Source of the DNA: CAZYWA01 sp964650975 [NCBI: uncultured bacterium]
GTDB lineage: Bacteria; JADJOY01
Direction of reading: 5' to 3'
Assembly: GCA_964650975.1 (NCBI GenBank)
Contig: CAZYWA010000338.1
Location: 1 to 8,725 of the forward strand
Length of the DNA stretch: 8,725 bases
The notes beneath the pieces are model-generated. The model was not told the origin of the DNA and did no database searches. It worked only from the letters and a program-made list of their open reading frames with translations. Shown in pieces: positions 1 to 5,469 of this stretch; position 1 is the first letter of the stretch, and the number at the start of each line of letters is the position of its first letter. Made by a program: the position numbers and the translations under genes.

Positions 1-15
1 TCGACCTTCCTGCTT

Positions 16-107
16 GGAAGATGAGACCTTACCAACCCGGAATCTCTCCTGTTATTAAAGCGGCCACTCGATGGTTACCAAAATGGAAGATTTCATATTA
101 CCAAGAT
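16..107. repeat. Four degenerate 23-bp tandem direct repeats, AT-richer than surroundings
   Basis: Four units start at 16, 39, 62 and 85 with an exact 23-bp period. In every unit bases 1-2 are GG, base 7 is T, bases 14-16 are TTA and bases 19-20 are AA. Bases 3-4 are AA and bases 17-18 are CC in three of four. The consensus is therefore GGAA, then a variable stretch, then TTACCAA, with TTATTAA in unit 2. GC is 39 of 92 bases (42%) against roughly 70% nearby. A fifth, damaged unit may run off the left edge at 1-15. The period is not a multiple of 3, which argues against coding repeats. Possible roles are protein-binding sites (transposon end, iteron-like or regulator array). None is shown. Confidence 0.6.
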
Positions 108-112
108 GCTCG

Positions 113-190
113 TCAGGGGCCGTGTTCGGGCGCCGGGGCCGCGAAAAGGGCTCGATTCAGCGCACCGGCGACGTCGGCTCAGGGGCCGTG
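113..190. repeat. 12-bp direct repeat flanking the 3' end of the minus-strand repeat-protein gene
   Basis: TCAGGGGCCGTG occurs at 113-124 and again at 179-190, exactly 66 bp apart. On the minus strand the 179-190 copy encodes the last three residues and stop (HGP*) of the gene ending at 179. The 113-124 copy would again encode HGP* in the same frame 22 codons later. This may be a local duplication of the gene end or the scar of a rearrangement. The 54 bp between the copies show no clear terminator hairpin. Confidence 0.6.
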
Positions 191-1225
191 GGAGGACCAG
201 TTCGACGTGTCGCCGCTTTCGAAGTCGTCCTCGAAGAGCAGCCCATCGGTCAGGTTCGGAAAGAGCACGGTGTCGCCGTTGTAATCGCCGATGAAGAGAT
301 CGAGATCGCCGTCGCCGTCGATGTCCACGAACGCCGGCGCCTCACGGATGTGCACCGACAGGGTCCCGAAGGCGTTGAGCCTCGGCGCGGCGAACGCGGG
401 GCTCACGTGGGTGCCCGTGTTGCGGAAGAACCACAGGTAGCCGCTCGCCGTGCCCGTGACCACGTCGAGGTCGCCGTCACCCTCGAGGTCCACCATCGCG
501 GGCTGCGAATGCTCGCTGACCCCGACGCCCGTGAGACCGAACGGGTCGACCGACGAGCCCGCGAAGGCGGGGGAGGAGGCTGCGCCGCTGTTCCGGAAGA
601 ACCGGACGTCGCCCCCGAACTCGCCCACGAGTGCGTCGAGATCGCCGTCGCCGTCGAGGTCGGCGAAGCAGGGCGCGGCGTCGTACGAGACGGTGGTGAG
701 CCCGAACGGTCCGACCGAGGCCGCCGCGAACGCGGGGCTCGTCGGCGAGCCCGTGTTCCGGAAGAACTTCTCCGTTCCCTGCGCGGTGCCGACGACGACG
801 TCGAGATCGCCGTCGCCGTCGAGGTCCACGAACGTCGCTTTGGCGTAGGTCGTCCCGATGTTGGCGAGGCCGAACGGATTCGTCGACGGCGACCCGAAGG
901 CCGGAGACGTCGCGTTGCCGCTGTTTCGGAAGAAGATCAGGTCGCCCGACTTGTTCCCGTAGAGCGCGTCGAAGTCACCGTCGCCGTCGAGGTCCGCGAA
1001 CGAGGGTGTCGCGGCGTTGCCGACATCCGACAGGCCGAATGGATTCAGAGACGGTGGTCCGAAGACCGGGTTCGGCAGGGGCGCTGCCGAGGCGATCGGC
1101 CGGGCCGCCGGCACGCTGGCGATGAGCCACGCCGCCAGCAGCCAGCCGCGGGTCGCCACCGGCGGTCGCGGCCGTGAGCGCGCCATCGAGAAACCCGGTT
1201 CGACTCTCGGTACGTTCGTCGTCAC
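179..1225 (-). CDS. Secreted FG-GAP/VCBS-type calcium-loop repeat protein, 5 repeats
   Basis: This is a 348-residue exported protein. The GTG start at 1225 is chosen because GGGAGG lies 6 bases upstream. An in-frame ATG at 1186 gives residue 14 onward but has a poor SD. Residues 27-40 form a hydrophobic signal core, with a likely AxA cleavage near residue 47. The mature part has five repeats of 55-57 residues. Each carries a D-x-D-G-D-G-D-x-D calcium-binding loop, at 78-86, 134-142, 189-197, 246-254 and 301-309, followed by FFRN(T/S)G, SPAF and PFGL. This is the FG-GAP/VCBS pattern known from integrin-like beta-propellers. The fourth loop reads DLEGDGDLD. The C-terminus (331-344) has the tag FEDDFESGDTSNWS, shared with the two plus-strand paralogues. 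Ligand and partner are unknown. The protein probably acts outside the cell or on its surface. Five repeats are fewer than the ten in its paralogues, so it may be a shortened copy. Confidence 0.88.
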   Translation of the reverse strand: MTTNVPRVEPGFSMARSRPRPPVATRGWLLAAWLIASVPAARPIASAAPLPNPVFGPPSLNPFGLSDVGNAATPSFADLDGDGDFDALYGNKSGDLIFFRNSGNATSPAFGSPSTNPFGLANIGTTYAKATFVDLDGDGDLDVVVGTAQGTEKFFRNTGSPTSPAFAAASVGPFGLTTVSYDAAPCFADLDGDGDLDALVGEFGGDVRFFRNSGAASSPAFAGSSVDPFGLTGVGVSEHSQPAMVDLEGDGDLDVVTGTASGYLWFFRNTGTHVSPAFAAPRLNAFGTLSVHIREAPAFVDIDGDGDLDLFIGDYNGDTVLFPNLTDGLLFEDDFESGDTSNWSSHGP

Positions 1226-1436
1226 GGAGAACCTCCCGCTTGCCTGATGCCGTTGGCCGACGAGGCAACGGCTGCGACTGTGGCGCGGCTCGGCGGACGG
1301 CGCAAGTGGCGAAGTGGCGCGCGCCGAAGGCGTGGTCGTTCGATCGCCGCGAAGGTCGGCGACGGTCGACGTGCCCCTAGCGGCCGCCGGGCGTAGGATT
1401 GCTCGACGGCCCGGAAGTCGGCCTGGGGGAGGGCGT
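1226..1436. promoter_or_regulatory. Divergent intergenic region
   Basis: This 211-bp gap separates the start of the minus-strand repeat protein from the plus-strand small secreted protein, so promoters for both directions are expected here. TAGGAT at 1394-1399 could serve as a plus-strand -10 box, but no convincing -35 box lies 16-18 bp before it. No RNA gene or other structure was recognised. Confidence 0.3.
1232..1237 (-). promoter_or_regulatory. Shine-Dalgarno site fixing the GTG start of the 5-repeat protein
   Basis: GGGAGG on the minus strand lies 6 bases before the GTG at 1225 and is the only strong SD near the N-terminus. Just upstream, TTGCCT (1240-1245) and AGGCAA (1263-1268) could pair into a weak hairpin in the leader. 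Confidence 0.6.
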
Positions 1437-1718
1437 ATGAAGTGGCCGCGAGCCGCGTCGCTGATGGCGATCGGGGCCGGGTCGTTCGTGCCGAGCACGC
1501 CCGCCGGGGCGGTGACGCGACGTGCATTCCACGCTCGCGGGACCGCCCAATGCGACCGCGTACCAAGCGTGCTCTCGGATCAAGCGAACGCCGGCGCGGA
1601 TTGCCACGTCCAGGGAAGTTCCGGGTTCATCTCGAGCACCTGCAACTTCCTGTCGATGGGCGACGGCGGCGACGCGGATGTCACTGCTGCTCTCGACCCG
1701 ACCCCGTCGCAGCTCTAG
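1437..1718 (+). CDS. Small secreted protein of unknown function, stop codon at the edge of a MITE
   Basis: This 93-residue ORF starts at an ATG behind a strong SD (GGGGGAGGG at 1425-1433). Residues 1-25 look like a signal peptide: a basic MKWPR start, a short hydrophobic stretch, and AGA near the likely cleavage site. The mature part has cysteines at 39, 56 and 69 and a Gly/Asp-rich stretch near 75-81. I do not recognise the family. The TAG stop (1716-1718) lies in the CTAG at the left edge of the MITE-like element. If that CTAG was the original target, the stop is ancestral. If CTAG belongs to the element and CT was duplicated, the gene was cut. In that case it originally continued in frame to the TGA at 1878-1880. 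It lies upstream of the two large plus-strand repeat-protein genes and may once have shared their transcript. Confidence 0.6.
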   Translation: MKWPRAASLMAIGAGSFVPSTPAGAVTRRAFHARGTAQCDRVPSVLSDQANAGADCHVQGSSGFISSTCNFLSMGDGGDADVTAALDPTPSQL

Positions 1719-1844
1719 TGTCCTGTCTCCGAAATCCGCAGAAGAATTCGACGGGAATCGACAACGCAAGAACGCATGGATTTCACGGACTTCATCGTTT
1801 CGCGGCGACCGTTCTGCGTTGAACGAATCTCTGAGACAGGACAC
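1718..1844. mobile_element. MITE-like non-autonomous element, TA duplication in a CTAG target
   Basis: The element is bounded by GTGTCCTGTCTC and its perfect reverse complement. Including the flanking CTAG palindromes, the perfect inverted repeat is 15 bp (1715-1729 and 1833-1847). It extends imperfectly to 21 of 24 bases. A second inner inverted repeat lies at 1762-1774 and 1810-1821 with a one-base indel, so the whole element can fold into a long imperfect hairpin. It sits in CTAG with TA on both sides (1716-1717, 1845-1846). IS630-family transposases are known to prefer CTAG and duplicate TA, so an IS630/Tc1-mariner-type parent is the best guess. No transposase is encoded; the only ORF inside is a 23-codon one from 1776. 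The exact ends are ambiguous because CTAG is palindromic. Confidence 0.72.
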
Positions 1845-1847
1845 TAG

Positions 1848-1880
1848 CTGGGCCTGTCCGCTGGGTCGAGGACGAGCTGA
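1848..1880 (+). pseudogene. Possible relic of a repeat-protein C-terminus
   Basis: Read in the frame ending with TGA at 1878-1880, this stretch gives LSAGSRTS*, resembling the TSAWSGTS* end of the 10-repeat protein at 1881-3647. Bases 1854-1883 match 3621-3650 at 24 of 30 positions, and both end in AGCTGAATG at the start of the next paralogue. The relic supplies the SD (GAGGA at 1868-1872) for the gene at 1881, with the same 8-base spacing as GGGGA before the gene at 3648. It may be the tail of a lost paralogue from an earlier tandem duplication. The stretch is short, so coincidence cannot be fully excluded. Confidence 0.4.
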
Positions 1881-3647
1881 ATGCATACGTGGTGCTCCCG
1901 GCGAACCCTGTGGGCCTGGCTCACGCTCGCGCTGCCGTTCGCGCCGAGCCGCCGCGCCCTGGCCGCGCCGCCGCCGGTCTTCGAGGGACCGTGGAACGTC
2001 GCGTTCACCGATCCGTACCCGGGCGCCGCGCCGACGCTCGTGGACATCGACGGGGACGGTGACCTCGACGTCTTCGTCGCGGACTATTTCAACTTCGAGT
2101 TCTTCCGGAACACCGGCACCGCTCAGAGCCCTGCGTTCGACGGCGGGTCGCGACACGTCTTCGGGCTCGAGGGATATGACGCGAGCATCGCTCTCGCCTT
2201 CGTCGACATCGACGGCGATGGCGACCTCGACCTCTTCTCCCTGGGCGCCTATTACGACCTACGCTTCCTCGAGAACACCGGCTCGGGGACGAGCCCGGCG
2301 TTCGCACCCCCGGTGGCGCCCTTCGGGTACGGCCCCATCCAGGACGTTCGACCCGCCTTCGCGGACATCGACGGTGACGGCGACTTCGACGCGTTCCTGG
2401 CGAGCAGTCCGTACTACGGCCCGTCGCACTTCTACTTCCTGGCCAACACGGGTACGTCGGCGAGCCCGTCCTGGATCGCGAGCCCCTCGATCGACCCGTT
2501 CGGGCTTCCTCAAGTGTTTGGCGGGAACGGCTTGGCGCCGGCGTTCGTCGACATCGACGGAGACGGCGATCTCGACGTGATCGAGGGATTCTGCGTCGAT
2601 CCGAAAATCTGGTTCCTCGAGAACACCGGCAAAGCGTCGAGCCCGGCGTTCGGTCCTTCCTCGCCGAAACCGTTCGGGCTGCCGGTCGTCGCCGATTGCA
2701 ACGTGCCCGCGTTCGGCGACCTGGATGGGGACGGCGATCTGGATGCGCTCGTCGGACTCGGCAATGGGCACGTTTTGCTTTTCCCGAACAGCGGCAACGC
2801 GTCGAGCCCGGCCTTCGGGGCACCGCCCAACCCCTTCGGCCTCACGGGGCACTCGATGAGCTTCGCCGACATCGATGCCGACGGGGACCTCGACGCGTTC
2901 ACCGGGGGCTTCTTCTTCCAGAACCTGGGCTCTCCCACGGACCCGATCTTCGCCGCGCCGCAGGTGAGCTTCGGAGCGGATCACGTTCCGGTGCTCGCGG
3001 ACATCGACGGCGACGGCGATCTCGATGCGCTCGCCGGATCGGGGAAGGGGCTTTGCCTCTACCGGAACGACGGGACCGCCTCGAGTCCGGACTTCGCTCC
3101 CTGCTCGATCGACCCCTTCGGTCTGACGAGCGGGTACCAGGACCCCGTGCCCGCGATCGCGGATATCGACGGCGACGGCGATCTCGATGTCTTCGTCGGA
3201 ACTGCGTACAGGATCTCGTTCTTCGAGAACACCGGATCGACCACGAGCCCCGCGTTCGCCGCGCCGGCCTACAACCCGTTTGGACTGGTACCGAAGCAGA
3301 ACGACCACGGCGGCGCGGCACCGAGCTTTCTGGATGTCGACGGCGACGGCGACCTCGATGCCTTCGTCGGCGAGGATGACGGCAGCATCTGGTTCTTCGC
3401 GAACACCGGAACCTCGTCGAGCCCGAGCTTCACGGCCAAGCTCGTCGATCCCTTCGGTCTCGACGGAGGTCAGATCTCTCGAAGAGCGATCCCGAGCTTC
3501 GCGGACATCGACGGCGACGGAGACGTCGATGCCTTCGTCGGTGCCCAGTTCGGCGACGTCCGCTTCTTCCGCAACGTGATCGGCGATCCGCTCTTCATCG
3601 ACGGCTTCGAGTCCGGCGACACGTCCGCATGGTCGGGGACCAGCTGA
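1881..3647 (+). CDS. Secreted FG-GAP/VCBS-type calcium-loop repeat protein, 10 repeats (first tandem copy)
   Basis: This 588-residue protein starts at an ATG behind GAGGA with 8-base spacing. Residues 10-21 are the hydrophobic core of a signal peptide, with ALA cleavage near residue 28. Ten repeats follow, with calcium loops of the D-x-D-G-D-G-D-x-D type beginning at residues 55, 109, 162, 224, 280, 330, 374, 428, 485 and 542. Between loops are FFRNTGT, SPAF and DPFGL segments typical of FG-GAP/VCBS beta-propeller blades. Loop 6 reads DIDADGDLD, and the blades on either side of it are short (50 and 44 residues), suggesting loss of a strand. The C-terminal tag FIDGFESGDTSAWS is at 572-585. There is no membrane anchor after it. 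The protein is predicted to be extracellular, calcium-binding and probably adhesive or structural; the ligand is unknown. Its stop abuts the next gene, which suggests translational coupling in one operon. Confidence 0.9.
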   Translation: MHTWCSRRTLWAWLTLALPFAPSRRALAAPPPVFEGPWNVAFTDPYPGAAPTLVDIDGDGDLDVFVADYFNFEFFRNTGTAQSPAFDGGSRHVFGLEGYDASIALAFVDIDGDGDLDLFSLGAYYDLRFLENTGSGTSPAFAPPVAPFGYGPIQDVRPAFADIDGDGDFDAFLASSPYYGPSHFYFLANTGTSASPSWIASPSIDPFGLPQVFGGNGLAPAFVDIDGDGDLDVIEGFCVDPKIWFLENTGKASSPAFGPSSPKPFGLPVVADCNVPAFGDLDGDGDLDALVGLGNGHVLLFPNSGNASSPAFGAPPNPFGLTGHSMSFADIDADGDLDAFTGGFFFQNLGSPTDPIFAAPQVSFGADHVPVLADIDGDGDLDALAGSGKGLCLYRNDGTASSPDFAPCSIDPFGLTSGYQDPVPAIADIDGDGDLDVFVGTAYRISFFENTGSTTSPAFAAPAYNPFGLVPKQNDHGGAAPSFLDVDGDGDLDAFVGEDDGSIWFFANTGTSSSPSFTAKLVDPFGLDGGQISRRAIPSFADIDGDGDVDAFVGAQFGDVRFFRNVIGDPLFIDGFESGDTSAWSGTS

Positions 3648-5336
3648 ATGAAACGCCGGTCGTCGCGCGGGCTCGTCTGGGCGTGGCTCACGCTGGCACC
3701 GCCGCTCGCGCCGAGCCACCGCGCCTGGGCAGCGCCCTTACCGATCCTCGAGGGGCCGTGGGTCGACTACTTCGGCGACCTCGGCACGGAAGTCGAGCCC
3801 GAGGCCGTGGACATCGACGGCGACGGAGACCTCGACGTCTTCGTCTGGGAACCCTACGAGCAGCGCCTGCGCTTCTTTCGGAACACGGGCACGGCCGAGA
3901 GCCCCGCCTTTCATGAGGAGCCGGGAAACCCGTTCGGTCTGGGCTACGCAGGGTTCCACGGCGTCTTCGGCGACATCGACGGCGACGGCGACCTCGACGC
4001 GTTCGTGGGGCAATACGACGGAAGCACGTTCTTCTTCGAGAACACCGGCACGGCGACCAGCCCCGCTTTCACGTGGCCCGTGGCCAACCCGTTCGGTCTC
4101 TACGTCGCCGGGAGCTCGAGCGCCGAGCCCGCGCTCGTGGACATCGACGGCGACGGCGATCTCGACGCCTTCATGGGTCAAGGGAGCCGCGGCGGTGCCT
4201 TCGACTTCTTCCGCAACACCGGCACCGCCGCGATCCCGGCCTTCGCGAGCCCGCCGTCCGACCACTGGCCTTTCGGGCTGCCGCCTCTCTACTACGGGTT
4301 CGCGCCCTCGCTCAGCTTCGCGGATCTCGACGGCGACGGGGATTTCGACGCCTTCGAGACGCCGGCGGAGTATGGAGCGCCCCTTTTCCTGACGAACAGC
4401 GGTGCGGTCGCCAGTCCCGCGTTCGCTTTCCCGGTGACCGACGCGTTCGGTCTGGCGCGCGGCTTCTCGCCCAGGCTCTCGCTCGGCGACATCGACGGCG
4501 ACGGTGACATCGACGTCTTCATGGGGGGCGGATATCCGTTCGTGAAGAGCGGAGAAATATGGGTGATTCCGAACACCGGGAGCGTCGCAAGTCCGGCCTT
4601 CGTCCCCGCGAATCCGTTCGGCTTCGCCGGTTACGGGATGGCGCTCGCCGACATCGACGGCGACGGCGATCTCGACGCCTTTATCGATCGTTTTCAGTCG
4701 TACCTCTTCCTGAACCTGGGCGGTCGCGCGAGTCCCGCTTTCGCGAAGCAGCCCACGAGCCCGATCGACGGCGCCGAAGTCTTCGCCGACATCGACGGCG
4801 ACGGTGACCTGGATGCCTTCGACCGATCCGGTACCTCGCAGGGGGTCTCGTTCTGCTTCTTCGAGAACACCGGAACGGCTCACAGCGCCGGCTTCGCGCC
4901 CTGCGTGGAAGATCCGTTCGATCTCCCCAGCGGGAGGTTCGCTCCACCGACCCTTGCCGACATCGACGGCGACGGGGACCTCGACTTTTTCGCCAGCGGC
5001 GACCTCGGTGGCCTGGAGTTCTTCCGCAACACCGGGTCGGCGACGAGCGCCGCGTTCGCGCCGCCCGTGATCGACCCGTTCGGTCTCTCGGAGACCTCGT
5101 ACGGCATGACCTGGGCCTTCATCGACATCGATCGCGACGGGGACCTGGACGCGTTCGCGACTGCGGAGGACGGGAGCACGAATCGCCTCGAGCGCGACAC
5201 GCTGTTCTTCGTCAACACCGGCACCGCGTCGAGCCCAGCTTTCGGTCCACCGCTGGTGAATCCATTCGGGATCGCCGCGTTCCACCCCAAGGTGGTGCCC
5301 GTCTTCGCCGACATCGACGACGACGGTGACTACGAC
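2043..5336 (+). repeat. Coding repeat array: 20 D-x-D-G-D-G-D-x-D modules in two genes
   Basis: Twenty copies of a roughly 160-170 bp coding unit lie in tandem across the two plus-strand genes. The most conserved core at DNA level reads close to GACATCGACGGCGACGGCGA. Five more copies lie inverted at 299-994. The strong DNA similarity makes unequal recombination and blade gain or loss likely. It also opens long spurious reading frames on the opposite strand. Confidence 0.8.
3635..3639 (+). promoter_or_regulatory. Shine-Dalgarno site inside the C-terminal codons of the upstream gene
   Basis: GGGGA lies 8 bases before the ATG at 3648, within the Ser-Gly codons just after the tag of the first 10-repeat protein. 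With the TGA-ATG junction this points to coupled translation of the two paralogues. Confidence 0.55.
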
Positions 5337-5462
5337 GCGTTCGTGACCTCGACGGACGGCAACATCTACTTCCTCCGCGACACCGCCGCCGTTCCCGTGT
5401 TCGCCGATGGTTTCGAGTCGGGCGACACCTCGGCGTGGTCGGCGATCGCGCCGGTTCGGTAG
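3648..5462 (+). CDS. Secreted FG-GAP/VCBS-type calcium-loop repeat protein, 10 repeats (second tandem copy)
   Basis: This 604-residue paralogue directly follows the stop of the upstream gene. The signal peptide (hydrophobic core about 9-21, cleavage near residue 28 at AWA) shares WAWLTLA and AAP with the upstream copy. The first two loops start at the same residues, 55 and 109. Further loops begin at 165, 226, 281, 335, 381, 438, 493 and 555. Loops 9 and 10 are degenerate (DIDRDGDLD and DIDDDGDYD). Connecting segments FFRNTGTA, SPAF and NPFGL match FG-GAP/VCBS blades. The tag FADGFESGDTSAWS is at 585-598, followed by six residues. The protein is predicted to be extracellular and calcium-binding, with unknown ligand. 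Common architecture and identical early spacing show that this pair arose by tandem duplication. The gene converges on the monooxygenase gene, with 7 bp between the stops. Confidence 0.9.
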   Translation: MKRRSSRGLVWAWLTLAPPLAPSHRAWAAPLPILEGPWVDYFGDLGTEVEPEAVDIDGDGDLDVFVWEPYEQRLRFFRNTGTAESPAFHEEPGNPFGLGYAGFHGVFGDIDGDGDLDAFVGQYDGSTFFFENTGTATSPAFTWPVANPFGLYVAGSSSAEPALVDIDGDGDLDAFMGQGSRGGAFDFFRNTGTAAIPAFASPPSDHWPFGLPPLYYGFAPSLSFADLDGDGDFDAFETPAEYGAPLFLTNSGAVASPAFAFPVTDAFGLARGFSPRLSLGDIDGDGDIDVFMGGGYPFVKSGEIWVIPNTGSVASPAFVPANPFGFAGYGMALADIDGDGDLDAFIDRFQSYLFLNLGGRASPAFAKQPTSPIDGAEVFADIDGDGDLDAFDRSGTSQGVSFCFFENTGTAHSAGFAPCVEDPFDLPSGRFAPPTLADIDGDGDLDFFASGDLGGLEFFRNTGSATSAAFAPPVIDPFGLSETSYGMTWAFIDIDRDGDLDAFATAEDGSTNRLERDTLFFVNTGTASSPAFGPPLVNPFGIAAFHPKVVPVFADIDDDGDYDAFVTSTDGNIYFLRDTAAVPVFADGFESGDTSAWSAIAPVR

Positions 5463-5469
5463 GCCAGCG

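Noticed and set aside
16-107. CRISPR array at the left edge
   Set aside because: The conserved parts are only about 7 and 4 bases, units are 23 bp in total, and there is no repeat/spacer division of normal length and no cas gene.
21-284. An 87-codon ORF starting in the 23-bp repeat array
   Set aside because: It enters the antisense of a real gene. Although purines precede the ATG, spacing is too short for an SD, and the repeat period is not a multiple of three.
71-1177. A 368-codon plus-strand open frame opposite the 5-repeat protein
   Set aside because: Antisense shadow of the repeats; low-complexity Arg/Val/Glu composition and no credible start.
1776-1847. A 23-codon ORF inside the MITE-like element
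   Set aside because: Too short and without SD. It overlaps the inner and right terminal inverted repeats, which explains its sequence.
1715-1847. Integron attC site as an explanation for the hairpin
   Set aside because: The expected GTTRRRY core and its partner are absent at the ends, and no integrase is seen.
2259-3719. A 486-codon minus-strand open frame opposite the first 10-repeat protein
   Set aside because: Same antisense effect of the repeats; no recognisable protein features, and it crosses the junction of two real genes.
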